64,000 nt of DNA, taken from assembly GCA_020205615.1 (NCBI GenBank), contig CM035167.1, positions 135,670,568 through 135,734,567 of the forward strand, read 5' to 3'. Shown here one piece after another: positions 36,800-48,725 of this stretch. The notes under the pieces are model-generated. The model was not told the DNA's origin, did no database searches, and saw nothing but the letters and a program-made list of their open reading frames with translations. Each line of letters begins with the position of its first letter. The first letter of the stretch is position 1. A program made the translations under genes and the position numbers. The DNA is from Panax quinquefolius. Lineage: Eukaryota > Streptophyta > Magnoliopsida > Apiales > Araliaceae.

Positions 36800-37070
36800 C
36801 AAATGATCGCACAGATGTCTTTGTGAATTTCAGAAGAACATACTCGCCTTTGGATGGAACCAAATGTTTGAGTAATGATGACGAAATAGGTCATTCGATA
36901 AAGATTCTCATCAATGAGAACAAAGTTGACATTCTTATAATTGGTTTTCTTTGCCAGCATCTGATCCGAAGGAAAGACGCCATCTGCCATCAAAATTATA
37001 AGCATCTGTAGTGGCTAACTTCGATAATGCATCAAGAACGGAATTGTTATTGTGATCGACCCTTGATAGC
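36800..37070 (-). pseudogene. pol: RNase H end and pre-integrase fragment
   Basis: The minus strand reads NNSVLDALSKLATTDA (RNase H terminus, usually ADALSKLA) and, one frame over, ADGVFPSDQMLAKK followed by VLIDENLYRM, matching the linker just before the integrase zinc-binding motif in Tat elements. The pieces are in different frames. Confidence 0.6.
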
Positions 37071-37659
37071 TTTCTTTGCATCTTGATGTCAAAATAGAAT
37101 ATCCATCTGCATGCAATGTCTACGAGCTCGCGTCATTCAAGAATCGCAACGGCCTGTCGGACTCCTCGCTTCTCTTTAACTATTATCGACTTCATAAAAG
37201 AATTGTCTCACCATAATGTCAACCGACTTGGGAAATATTTACCAAAGTGTTCGAATTTCCAAGAGAGTGCGACTTATAGATCTCGCTTTGGTAACGAGTC
37301 CCTTCGTCATGGCGAGAACACTCAAGGCGAGTACCTTTTTGCATTCTCGGGTGAATATATTCTTGAATTGCTCCCTCATCCGTTTGTGCCATAGTCCCGA
37401 GAACCCCCAGGATGAGGTATCCTCTTGGATGCTTAGGAATATGGGTGCATTTTGTGTCTTTGAATCTGAACCCGATGACCTTAGGACCGGGCATCTCCAA
37501 GAAAAGTATCTATCTAGTGGTGTGCCCCCAGTGGACTCTCGGGAGTGTGATTTCTGGATATACTTCGGTGAAACTCCCTGTTACGGTGATGAAGATACTC
37601 GAGGCAGAATGCCTTATTTGTATTTTGAGGTGCATGCTCGCTGGATCAGTCTCTTCGTC

Positions 37660-37915
37660 TGCTGCGACCATAATCCCGAAAACCGATAGGGCGGGATACC
37701 CTCTTCGGTCAAACAGGAAATGGCTGTTGGGACTTCATCTACTCGCTTCGACCATAATCCCAAGACCAATAGAGGCGGATTACCCTCTTGATCAAACAGA
37801 AATGGTCATTGGGTCTTCATCTACTCGCTTCAATTATAATCCCAAGACCAATAGGGCGGATTACCTCTTGATTAAACAGAAATGGATGTTGGGTCTTCAT
37901 CTACTCGCTTCGACC
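37660..37915. repeat. Three tandem units of about 81 bp
   Basis: Units built on 'gaccataatcccaagacc' ... 'gggtcttcatctactcgctt' at about 37667, 37748 and 37829, with a fourth partial start at 37910. A length of 81 bp is a multiple of three, so ORFs such as that spanning 37412-38071 cross the array without a stop; they are unlikely to be genes. Confidence 0.85.
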
Positions 37916-38147
37916 ATCATCTTTATCACTGACCACTTGGTCTTCGAATTATGGGCGGGTGCCTTTTACTTGCTTTTCTATCGTGATCCCGCTCTTTATC
38001 AAAGAACAAAGACCAACCATCTTGGGTTTCGCTGTGGGATCTCGAACGAGAACCCCCGATTGGTGCCATAACTTCCGATGTAGAACAACTGAAAATATTG
38101 TGATTGATAGCTCAATAACACTAGAAGCGCCCTTCTTCTAGCGCCAA

Positions 38148-38808
38148 TGTTAACGCCAAGATCTTCTGCCACGTCCCAATCACGTAAGACGCATACGATC
38201 CTCGCAGACAAGAAACACGATAAACACCACAAGCTTGACGGCGGTTCCGCTTGGGGATAGCTTCAGCGTGAGAGTCGATGGCGTGTTCACAAGGTTAACA
38301 AAATGGAAGATGTAATGCCTAGTGTCTTGAGCCAGATGATAATAATTCTTGAGTGTATATGTGATTATGAATGAAGACGTGTATGAGAACGTACCTCTTT
38401 GTGAAGACTTCATTGCTAAGTTATACTCTCTTTGCTCGGATTATCGTACACCCACTACTACCTGACACACCCCCTTGATCTGATGGGTTCTGCCGACTGC
38501 ATGTAGTTTATCCACTGCTTTTGGACACTATTTCCACCGCCGGCCGGTTATGATCCCATCCACATTAATGCATGGCAGGTTCTCTAGTCAACCGTCATGC
38601 TTTATCATCATTACAAGTCAAAGATGTAGATATTTAAATATATGATGGGTCGACCCACTGATTTGGTCCGATATTAGAAGGACTTAACAAAGATAATAAA
38701 GTGACTAGATTCAATAATGTCAACACCCAATAGTGAAGACCCAATGGACTAACTGAATATATAGGCCCATTCCATTCGGTTCAATAGGAGAAATATCACG
38801 ACCCAACA
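38148..38808 (-). repeat. 5' LTR of Tat-like element
   Basis: About 661 bp, with the same TGTTAACGCC...GACCCAACA termini as the left copy. The minus-strand primer-site-like sequence lies at 38130-38147. Confidence 0.85.
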
Positions 38809-39071
38809 CAACCCATTTGTATTGTTTTGTGAGACAAATTCTTCTTCCTGTTCTTTTCTTGTGGGCACAATCACAGATTCCTTCTAATCATGAATGATTA
38901 CTTGAAACCTAATTCCCATCAATATTGTCATGCTAATGAAGTTTACATATTTATCCTGATTAAGCTCCATTTTGTCATAAAACAATGTTATGATTTTTCG
39001 AGTGGCTCTGTGCTAGGTCAAAATAACTCGGTGGATAATAAATTTGAAATTTGATTCGGGTTTGAGGTCTT
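38809..39071. other. Intergenic, no gene seen
   Basis: AT-rich sequence between the Tat-like element and a foldback repeat. I find no supportable feature. Confidence 0.5.
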
Positions 39072-39206
39072 ATGGACAGAAAAAGTAGACATGAGTGTAT
39101 TTGAATTTCACCTATTTGTATTTTTACTTTTCATTGTAAGTAAAAACATAAATAGATAAAATTCAAGTACACTCATGTTCAAATTTTTTGTTCACGTAGA
39201 GTTTTT
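39072..39206. repeat. Foldback MITE, copy 1
   Basis: A near-palindrome: 'gacatgagtgtatttgaatt' on the left and its complement 'caagtacactcatgttcaaa' on the right, with 'tttttactttt' and 'aagtaaaaa' around the centre at about 39133. It is related to copies at 41922-42044 and 42064-42202. 39207-40035 holds no gene. Confidence 0.7.
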
Positions 39207-40035
39207 AGTTCGAAACATGCCAGATCATTACAACTATCACGATGGTGGAGCGCCCCTTTATGGTGGGTTTGGTGCCTACACATCTCATAGATTGTAATTT
39301 TGCATAATGTAATTTGATTAAACCTTGATGAAGGATACCACCGACATCATAATAATCTTTTGAGTGAACTTATGTAGGATCAAGATGACAAGTTTTGATT
39401 AGTAATGTGGGAAATGCAAAATGAACAAAAGTGAATAAGATGGAACTTTACAACATAGATTGGAAATTTATGGAAAAGGGTGTAAGAAAATTGTAGAATT
39501 AGTTAGAGTATAGTTTATTATCATACAATCATTTCATATATATATTAATGCATATTTTGATGATCCACGTGATTTCGCTTTCTGCATATGAATCATCAAA
39601 ATATATATGTAATGTATGATGCGGTTCAGATGTGATAATAAACTTATTTATTAATGAATAATGTTACGGATACAAACTATTCTATAAATATTTTGCAAAT
39701 TGTTGACGTGACATACTGCATCTCATCTTTTTATGTGGGGTCGAAGACTACATTAAAATAATTTATTGATCAATATGATGAGGTGAAATATATCACATCA
39801 GCAATTTATAAAATATTTATATAATAGTTTATGTACTTAACATTACTTTTTATTAATTAGAGTTTTTTCCAGTCCAGTAGAATGCATAGAAGAACTCTTA
39901 AAATTAATCATGCGGTCTCCCACTAAACCCCAATTTTGAAAACTTGTTTAATGTCCATACTTATACTTTTCCGAAAAGAAAGAAATAAAGAGATCCAACA
40001 AAAGGTAATAATAATAATAATAATACTATTTATTA

Positions 40036-40288
40036 CTCCCTCCGTCTCATGATAAAAGTCCTTATTACTATTTTGAGTAATCCCATATTAAATGTCTATT
40101 TTCCTTTAATAACCAAATTTTTACACATATTTTTCTATTATACCCGTAGCATTAAATATCTCATACTTTTCTTATTCTAATTCTTTCTCCATATTTAATG
40201 ACATTATTATGAATAATTTTGTCATTTCATTTATCTTCTTAATATGCGTAAAAAATCTACCAAAATTTTTATCCTGAGACGGATGGAG
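40036..40288. mobile_element. Stowaway MITE
   Basis: 253 bp, starting CTCCCTCCGTCTCATGATAAAAGT and ending with its complement TATCCTGAGACGGATGGAG, flanked by TA (40034-40035 and 40289-40290). CTCCCTCCGT ends and a TA target are diagnostic of Stowaway (Tc1/mariner). It has no coding capacity. Confidence 0.88.
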
Positions 40289-41921
40289 TATTATTATTTA
40301 ATAGGTCCTACAATATAAGTAGTAATCTATCAAGCAATTAACATGGGACATGGCACAATGCAGCAGTCAAAAGAGTTTTAAGGAATAAAAGGCGGACATA
40401 ACATAAAGGATGTGGACAATGGTGGTAATGAGTGAGAAGAGGACCCCCTAAGCAATAAACTAGATTATTTGGATAATGATAAGAATATATCTCTCTGCTG
40501 TGGGGGTAAAAAGGGTAGTAGGGGATTATGGAAGAACATTGGCCCGACTGGTATGACCTAACCCATATTAATCATGAAGTTGGGGGGTTCGAGTGAGACC
40601 GATAAAAGCGAAATTTATGGTCTAAATGGGTTATCGGTTATTTGGATTGAGTAAACAGGTTAAATTTTGGTGGGTTGAAAAAGTGAAGTTCAAAGTCTTC
40701 GTTTTTTGACAGCCTTTTTACCCGTAAATTTGGATTGATTATAATTAAAATTTTGATATTTACGGTCGAATTTAAACAATTCGGACCAAAACAATTTCAG
40801 GTTACGATGGGTTGAAAAACGAAGCTCAAAGTCTGCGTTTTTGACGAGACGACCAAATGTCGGCCCATGGTTTAAGCGATTTTTATCAAGTCTATGTTCG
40901 AGTTGGGTGGTGTGTGCGTGTTTAAATTAACAAAAAATAAAATAAAATAAAATAAGGTAGGGGATTTGATTGGTTAACTATAAGTTTGTGCTGTAAAATT
41001 TAAGTTTGTTTTAAAATTACTATGCCAAGTACAAAAACTGTAATTTAGGGGCTCAATTTTAATTTTGAGTGACAATTTAGAGCGAAGAATGTTCTATTTG
41101 GACATTTCTTCCTCAACTCTATCATAAATGTAATGTAATTCGGACATTTTTAATAAATAAAATTCCCTTTACTCTTGTCCAGGTTATCAAAAAAGAAAAA
41201 AAAAAGAAAAAAGAATGTTCTATTTGGGTAATTGAACTTGAATCAACTAGTAAAATTTAATTTTATCATTGGTTTTATTTTGTAAAGTTATTTCCAGCAA
41301 AACCTTCAAGATAAGAATGGAGTCCGCTATGTATTGTCATAAACTTATGCTAAATTATAATTATAAAACTTGTCAATATGTGAGATTTCATAGAATTATA
41401 ATAAAGTTTCACTTATTACACATCTCCCTAAAAGAATTACCACTCAAATAATTTTCAGATATGTTATAGTAATACTGTTCTTAGTTATTCCATTAATTAT
41501 TTGAAGATTAATTATCGTTTCACGATAAAAATAATACTCAATTAATCTATTGAAATACTAAAATTAAAAGTTTAAAAATAAGCAAATACTGTCGTTGTTT
41601 TAAAAAAGTTCAATTTATTAAATAATATTCCAAATAAAGAATCTTATTTTTTTATAATGAGATAAAATGATATAATATTTTAAATTTATCATTAAAATTT
41701 TATTTATAATATTATTACTAAACTAAATATTCAGTATTTTAGAAATAAATATGTGATGAAAATATATATTAAATTTGTAAAATTTTCAAATGAAACTTTT
41801 TTAGTAAGAAAGAAATGTATATGTGAGACTGTGTTTTCAATAATGAAAAAATACGTGGACAAATAGGACAAGAAAGGAGGAATTGAATAATAAAATTTCT
41901 AAAATTACAGTAAAAATTCTA
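40289..41921. other. Intergenic sequence with internal duplication, no gene
   Basis: Within 40545-40900 the block 'gggttgaaaaa.tgaag.tcaaagtc.tcgttttttgac' occurs twice (about 40671 and 40811). A short (AAAAT)n run lies at 40930-40955. The remainder is AT-rich. ORF 41269-41451 has no recognisable features. Confidence 0.45.
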
Positions 41922-42044
41922 TGTGGACATGAAAATTAGACATTATTATATTTGAATTTTATTTATATGTATTTTGACCTCAATAGTGAGTAAAAATATA
42001 AATAAGTAAAATTCAAATAAACTCGTCTAATTTTCATGTCCACC
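41922..42044. repeat. Foldback MITE, copy 2
   Basis: Arms 'gtggacatgaaaattagac' and 'gtctaattttcatgtccac' are perfect complements; the centre lies near 41983. Same family as 39072-39206. Confidence 0.8.
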
Positions 42045-42063
42045 TAGAAGAGCTCAAAACTCT

Positions 42064-42202
42064 AAGTGAACATGAAAATTAGACATAAAAATTAGACATG
42101 AGTATATTTAAATTTTATTTATTTTTATTTTGACCCTAATGGTGAATAAAAATACAAATATATAAAATTTAAATACACTCCTATCTAATTTTCATGTCCG
42201 TC
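42064..42202. repeat. Foldback MITE, copy 3
   Basis: Arms 'aacatgaaaattagac' and 'ctaattttcatgtcc' surround the same central block as copy 2. It lies only 20 bp from copy 2, so the two form a double hairpin about 0.8 kb upstream of the auxin-carrier start codon. Confidence 0.8.
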
Positions 42203-42730
42203 TAATTTTTATATTCAGTTTTCATGCTCGCCTAGAATAACTGAACTTACAAATGGAGGAGAGAAAGTGTGACCTCTTTTCCCTGCAAAAGCGGCTCCTA
42301 TTTCTCTCTTTATGGAGTAACGTACAGTAAATGTTTTCCCTCATCAGTTCTCTTTAATTTATAAAAGGAGCAGACTTTCTCTCTGGGTTTCTCTCTATTT
42401 TCTTCGACAAATTCTTAGGTGTCTAGTTTTTATTTATTTATTAAAAACTGCATAAATTAATGGATCTTTTGGTTACTGCGTGTGTTTGTGTGTGAGAGAT
42501 AGAGATTATACTCCATTAATAAATATAGATATGGGTTGTAATCCTTAAATATATAATGACATTTATGTTGCTATCAATCTTCGAAAACAACCCTGTTTTG
42601 CATAAGCTGCTGTAACAAACCTGAGACCACAGCTGTGTCCACTAACCACTGGCACTATCTCAAAAAAGGGTAAATTCTTTCGCTTCATAACTATATCCAA
42701 AAGTAATTCAAAATCCACTTATTTGTGGGT

Positions 42731-42787
<57 letters not shown>
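42731..42787. repeat. (TA)n microsatellite upstream of the auxin carrier
   Basis: (CATA)n passing into a pure (TA)n run of about 40 bp, roughly 190 bp before the start codon. It is probably in the 5' UTR or a 5' UTR intron. Confidence 0.8.
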
Positions 42788-42789
<2 letters not shown>

Positions 42790-42979
42790 ACAAATAAATG
42801 CTATGTATTATTGCCATATATATATACCCACCAAGAAAATAGAGAATTCAAGTAGATTCTGAAATTGGGTTTTTGGGTTTCTCTGGGTGTTTGATAAATT
42901 TTCACATTTTTGGGTTTGCTTGTTTGTTTGTCCTGTTTTTGGAGTCTCAGATCTCTAGGGAGTTGATTGAAGAAGCTCA

Positions 42980-45900
42980 ATGGCCCACCAAAAACAAGGT
43001 GAAGAGGCCATAATCAGTGGGGGTTTCAATGACACAGAGCAAAATGAGAGAGAAGGAGAGGGAATTGATCAGCCACATACTGGCCTCAAAAGCTTTATTT
43101 GGCATGGTGGGTCTGTGTATGATGCTTGGTTCAGCTGTGCATCAAATCAAGTAATCCCCTCATTTTATTATGAATTATTTATCTGATCTTTTTGTTCTTT
43201 TTATTACAAAGATTGTTTATAATTGTTTTATTTTTTTTTTAAAATTTCAGGTTGCTCAAGTTCTGTTAACATTGCCATACTCTTTCTCTCAACTTGGTAT
43301 GCTTTCAGGAGTGTTTCTTCAGGTGTTTTATGGTATACTTGGGAGCTGGACTGCTTATCTCATTAGTGTCCTGTATGTTGAGTATAGAACCAGGAAGGAG
43401 AAATTGAATGTCAGCTTCAAGAACCATGTCATACAGGTTGGTTTGGTAGTCTCCCAAGAATTATTCCTCATACATTCAGAAGAAAAAAAAAAAAAAGAAG
43501 GAAAAAAAAAAAGAATTCTTGAAAAAAAACCCAGTTTTCTCCAAAACAATACTATCTCATTTTAGGGAGAAAAAAAAAATACATATTTGACTTTACCTAT
43601 ATATTTGACTTTTTTAATTTTTTTTTACATATTTATTAATTATATCAATTAACACAAGTTTTTATTTAAAACTGTAATTTATTATTATTGAATTTCAGTA
43701 AATGGGTCCTAACAAACCTTGATATTCTTAAATTCTCATTTATTACATAATTATTTAGATAAATATATATATACACACACATACATTTTTATATTTTATT
43801 TATTTATTTATGTATGCAGTGGTTTGAGGTTCTTGATGGATTGTTGGGTCCACAATGGAAAGCTGTGGGGTTGGCCTTCAATTGTACCTTCCTCCTATTT
43901 GGTTCTGTTATACAGCTTATAGGTTGTGCAAGGTTTGTCCTTTGGCTTTTTTCCCCCTTTTTTTTAAAATTTTAATTCTCATTAAGATATTAGAAATTTA
44001 AGGCAAACTAGAAATGGCTTTTGTTTGATTAATTATTATTATTTTATTGTTTTGGGTGATTACAGTAATATATACTACATTAATGACCATTTAGACAAGA
44101 GGACATGGACATATATTTTTGGGGCTTGTTGTGCTACTACAGTGTTCATACCATCATTTCACAACTATAGAATTTGGTCTTTTCTTGGGCTTGGGATGAC
44201 CACCTACACTGCCTGGTACTTGACTATTGCTGCCTTTCTTCATGGCCAGGTAATTGTACCACCAACATGTTAATATTTAGGTAATGATAATATCTTTAGT
44301 TATCACAGCAACACCTGATGATGACTGGAAAATGTTATCTCAGTTACAACTAATAGTTACTCCCTCATCTTTCCAAACTTTTTAACCTTAATCTGTACTC
44401 AATTTCCTTAATGTTTTAACTGTTTTGCAGGCTGAAGGAGTAACTCACTCGGGTCCAACGAAGCTGGTGCTTTATTTTACTGGGGCAACCAACATACTCT
44501 ATACTTTTGGCGGACACGCAGTCACAGTGTGAGTTATTTATTCAGTTTTGTCAGTCAAATATTAAGTCTTAGGGGCTGCATTAAAAAAAAAACCCCTGTT
44601 CACAATTTGTTTTCATTTTTATTTTCATATTGTATATGGTACAATGTATAATAAATCCACAAAATAATTTAAGGTTACATGCGTATTAACTAGCAAGGTT
44701 AATTAGGCAACAATTATTGGTGCAACATGGACCAAGTGTCAGTTTGTTCTTAGAAAATGGCTAAAGAAGCTTGTAATTGATTTGATGTAACATTTGGGAA
44801 TTAATTTTAACTTTTTGGATACTTTGTTTGCTATAGGGGGTAAATAATGCTCAACTCATTGAATGGCTTTGAAAATTATTCTTAAAAACTGCACAAGTAA
44901 ACTATCAAAGTTCTAATGAATTTTTTTTATCACTCCTAGCAAAAGTCAATTTAAGCATTCTGAACTTGAAACTCTTGAAGCATGTTATAATAATTTAAGA
45001 ACTTATTATGTTGTCATCTAAGTATTAATGGGCTTAGTCATTATCTTAAACTCCAAATTCTATTGATTCCAAATAGGTAAATTTGGTGACCAGTGTTGGT
45101 AAATAACACAGGTTCATACTGTTTTCAGGGAAATTATGCATGCCATGTGGAAGCCTCAGAAATTTAAGTACATATATTTGTTTGCCACCTTGTATGTATT
45201 CACGCTAACAATTCCATCAGCTGCCGCGGTATATTGGGCTTTTGGAGACCAACTTCTCAACCACTCAAATGCCTTCTCTCTCCTTCCACGGTCTGCTTTC
45301 CGTGATTCAGCAGTTATTCTAATGCTCATCCACCAGGTCATTACTCAGAATGAAGCAAATTCTTTACCTACTAAGTTAACCCAAAATTTGGATGCCTTTA
45401 AAATTCCATTTGTTGACATTCATAAGAATGTTTTCAAAAATGGTCTATTGCCTAGTAGCTCAATTATGATAGACACTTATCTACTTCACATGATTACCCT
45501 TATTTTTTTTTGCAGTTCATAACTTTTGGGTTTGCTTGCACACCTTTGTATTTTGTGTGGGAGAAAGTAGTGGGGATGCATGAAACAAAGAGCATATTTT
45601 TAAGGGCACTGGCGAGACTGCCGGTTGTGATACCAATATGGTTCTTGGCCATTATATTTCCGTTCTTTGGACCTATCAACTCAGCTGTGGGGGCACTTTT
45701 GGTTAGCTTCACTGTCTATATCATCCCTGCTCTTGCTCATATGCTCACTTACAGGAAGGCTACTGCTCGGGAGGTAGTCAATCAATTCATTTTTTCTTGT
45801 ACATAATTGGTATCTACAATATTTCTGGCACTGTCTAGTAGTGCCGCATAATTGATAAGGATGTACATTTGAAAATTTGTTAAAATTGGAAGCATGACGT

Positions 45901-46313
45901 CTTCTAATTTAGGACCTTAAATTATACATAGGACATACTTTTAGATTTCTTTTGGATATGCTTCATTACATGAAAGTATGAAACATGGTTCTTATCAACT
46001 ATCAAACCAAAATTACTTGCTAAATATAACCTCACAACTAGCTCTATATCATGTTTTCTCCTACGTCGTAAATGTAATGCATCTCTTCTAATTTTTATTT
46101 TTTTCCGTGCAGAATGCAGCAGAGAAACCTCCGTTCTTTCTCCCAAGCTGGACCGCCATGTACGTGGTGAACATGTTTATTGTAGTCTGGGTTTTCGTCG
46201 TTGGCTTTGGATTTGGAGGGTGGGCTAGCATGACCAACTTTATTAAGCAAGTGGATACATTTGGCCTCTTTGCCAAGTGCTACCAATGCAAGCCTTCGCC
46301 GACGCATCACTAA
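42980..46313 (+). CDS. LAX1: Auxin influx carrier, AUX1/LAX family, 8 exons
   Basis: Exons 42980-43150, 43251-43436, 43820-43932, 44066-44249, 44431-44528, 45129-45336, 45516-45773 and 46113-46313 join in frame with GT-AG introns to 472 aa (family about 465-490). Landmarks in order: WHGGSVYDAWFSCASNQVAQVLL, the FKNHVIQWFEVLDGLLG junction, SNIYYINDHLDKRTWTYIFGACCATTVFIPSFHNYRIWSF, GGHAVTVEIMHAMWKPQKFK and GFGFGGWASMTNF, ending in DTFGLFAKCYQC. Family role: plasma-membrane proton symport of indole-3-acetic acid into cells, an amino acid/auxin permease fold with about 11 membrane helices. The AEKPPFFLPSWTAMY segment matches the AUX1/LAX1 clade rather than LAX2/LAX3. The acidic N-terminus (residues 1-36) is variable as usual. 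The gene is intact and shows no insertion within exons. Confidence 0.95.
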
Positions 46314-46600
46314 TTTTAGATATTCAAGAAGAAAAAAAATTAAGTTCCAGAAATTTTACTTTTTTGTGCTATAGATAGTGAGGTTTTTATTAGATTTTCT
46401 CCCCCATGTGATATGCTGCAGTTTTCCTCCCTCTAGTTCACCCTCTATATATATTATAGTGTAAATTGTCCACGATAGCTTGATTTGGTACCAAATTCAT
46501 ATTGGAAATTTAGGTTCAATGATCTATATTTGATTTGTTAAATATTTAACTTGGCGTCGTTATTAGCATACTACATAGGGTCTCATAGCATATTACATGG
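46314..46600 (+). other. Auxin-carrier 3' UTR and downstream sequence
   Basis: AT-rich sequence after the stop with no ORF support. The transcript end cannot be placed exactly. Confidence 0.4.
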
Positions 46601-46604
46601 GGTA

Positions 46605-46705
46605 TAAGACGAGTGAGAACGGTTAGCATGAAGTTAATTTTGGTTAATTGATCAATATATTGTCGACACGCAGGTCGGAAGGTGATCTCTCTTTAAGAAC
46701 AAATA
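46605..46705 (+). repeat. Dispersed repeat copy 2
   Basis: 'cggttagcatgaagtt' followed by 'ggttaattgatcaatatattgtcgacac' matches 47155-47240 and, more weakly, 20812-20905. The 'caggtcggaaggtgatctct' tail is specific to this copy. Confidence 0.4.
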
Positions 46706-47149
46706 TGATTACAAGATATATTTATGAATTTCCAGCCATAAGAAATTTAAAACAAGGCAAAAACAATTTGCTAGAAACTTTTCTGTTTTTCTAAATTTGT
46801 TGTTCTATTTGAAGCTTTAGTCGTGCAGACTATATATATAGAGATTAAGGCTAACGACACAAAGACAGATTGCTGAAAATCAGGCATTCCAATGGAAGAT
46901 AATTTCAAACTGACAAGGAGAGGTTTTGAATTTAAAAATAGACACCTTGAAATAAGGGATAAAATGCACAACTAATTTTTTTTTTTATAGGAAATATCTT
47001 GATTTATGAAAATCATGGCTCAACATATATGCTCAATTGATTTAGTTTTCAAATTAATATAACTTCTCAACTAATTATTAGAATTTTAAGTTCATGAATC
47101 TTTTAAAAGATTTTTTCAGCAAAATAAAATTGTCCACAGATTCTAAAAA

Positions 47150-47245
47150 TTTCGGATCCGGTTAGTATGAAGTTTTTTTTTGGATAAGTTGGTCAATTGG
47201 CCAATAAAATACTGACACACATAGAGCCTCTCGTTTTAGAGTTAT
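47150..47245 (+). repeat. Dispersed repeat copy 3
   Basis: 'cggttagtatgaag' then 'aagttggtcaattggccaataaaatactgacacacat'. Same order of blocks as copy 2. The rest of 46706-47780 is AT-rich with no supported gene. Confidence 0.4.
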
Positions 47246-47837
47246 GTACAAATATTAAGAAAATGATTATAAAACAATAAATATACTATCAATTATCTAT
47301 ATTGCCATTGTATTGAAAAAAGATAGTGTTATTTATTGAGCAAAAAATAGTGAGAGAACTAAAGTTATAAGTATTTAATATCTGGGCTAATATGTGAAAC
47401 TAAGCGGTTAATGATTATTTGAAATTTTCAAATGAGGAATAAAAATATTTAATTTAAACGACTTATATTAAGTAACGAGGGAGTAGCAAACAGAGGTAGA
47501 AGCCTTACCACAACAGGACAAATACACCAATTTACATTACAACTTTTAATTTAACTAGTATTTATTTCTAACAGAGTACTAAATCTGGGGTTCAGACAGC
47601 TATAATGCATGATATCAGAATTTGCCTACAAGTAACAAATTGATCGAAAAGATAAAAAGAAAAGGAAAATAGAAAAGTTTTGCTGAACCCTCTGCCCTAT
47701 TTGGATTTTACTGGGATCCAGTAAACCCTTTTCCCATTCCATAAATCCTCTTTCTCTCTCCAGTCTTTGAGACTCTCCTGCCGTGCGGTGCAATGTATTG
47801 TTTATATCTCTCGGTGAAGTTTTGTTGGTGGGTAACA

Positions 47838-47913
47838 GGCGAAGGTATGCTGCATATGATGCTATTGGGTGTTCTGAGGATTTGGTTCGGCAAACTCTTA
47901 ATCATCTTCTCAA
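47838..47913 (+). pseudogene. Orphan WIYLD-like exon
   Basis: After an acceptor-like 'taacag' an open stretch encodes RRYAAYDAIGCSEDLVRQTLNHLLK, then 'gtttgt', a plausible splice donor. It parallels exon 2 of the downstream WIYLD gene (RMDAAVDAMTPYGFSQKLVRKTVKELLE, then a donor) in length, alanine and leucine spacing and intron position, but is clearly diverged. I see no matching later exons (the LYGG...W part) before 48725. It may be a broken tandem duplicate, or the visible exon of a gene whose other exons I could not recognise. Confidence 0.5.
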
Positions 47914-48545
47914 GGTTTGTCATTTTATACAAGTGTTTCCTATTTTATACAAGTGTTTTTGGCGTTAGAGTGTGTGATATGTCATACAAGTTTTCTTCAA
48001 CAATAAGTCTTGGGTGATCGGATTCTGGGATCGGTCTTGCGACTGGCAAACTGAAATTTTTACTGTCTGTTTTTTAAATGCATCTAAATTATATTTTATG
48101 ATTTATGATTTAAATATTGATTTTTTATAATTTTTTTATTTATAGATTTCATGAATTTTTTTTATTTGTAGATGAAGGTAATGTGTCACTCAAAAGAGAA
48201 ATTATATTTAGATTTAATTTATTATTTATTATTTATTGCCATTGATTGTGTAAATAATGTTAAGATTTTATTTATTTTTAATTTTAAATGTTGGAAGAAA
48301 TGAACAAAGTAAATAATAACATTTTTTGAGAAAATATTTATTAAATACAAGTCAAATGTATTGAGAAGGTCAAAGTACAAAAAAATGTAGTCAAATCATA
48401 TTCCAACAAAAAATTGGTCGGTCATGCCAAAAAAAAACACCTTTGTTATTTTAAAATACTTAGAGGTATTGATTAAAGATTTTTAAACTTTTGAGTATCA
48501 AACTGATTTTGGTCCGGGGACAGTTTTGTCATTAGTCCATATACT

Positions 48546-48553
48546 TATAAATA
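48546..48553 (+). promoter_or_regulatory. Candidate TATA box of the WIYLD gene
   Basis: TATAAATA about 180 bp upstream of the start codon, followed by a CT-rich leader (48620-48660) as is common in plant 5' UTRs. Placement is by motif only. 47969-48540 is AT-rich and otherwise featureless. Confidence 0.4.
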
Positions 48554-48725
48554 TGCATACAAATGGCGCTCTCTTGAGCTCTGCTGCCAAAGTGTGCGTG
48601 TTTTACAGTTTTCCATTTTCGTACCTCTTCGTTCTCCGCGTCTCTCTCTATCTTTTAGGAGATATAGAGAGAGAAAAATTGTGCAGATTTTCTTGATTTC
48701 TATACAGAGATTTCTTGGACAAGCT

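Larger units (their letters stand above)
34295..38808 (-). mobile_element. Deleted Tat-like Ty3/gypsy element
   Basis: Two direct repeats, 34295-34952 and 38148-38808 (about 660 bp, highly similar), begin TGTTAACGCC and end GACCCAACA. They are flanked by CAACT and CAACC, a 5-bp duplication with one mismatch. On the minus strand the right LTR is followed by TTGGCGCTAGAAGAAGGGC, a primer-site-like sequence, and the RNase H landmark DALSKLA is at about 37019-37060, so the element reads leftward. Integrase-upstream ADGVFPSDQM..IDENLYR follows at 36800-37005. Gag, protease and most of RT are missing. The motif style fits the Tat/Retand branch (inference). Confidence 0.75.

Noticed and set aside
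37216..38071. Long ORFs (157 and 219 aa) in the Tat-like element
   Set aside because: The 81-bp units are a multiple of three, so frames stay open through the array by chance. There is no start context and no known domain.
43170..43565. 131-aa ORF running through exon 2 of the auxin carrier into a lysine-rich tail
   Set aside because: The tail is intron 2 poly-A-rich sequence. The splice donor at 43437 gives the conserved HVIQ-WFEV junction.
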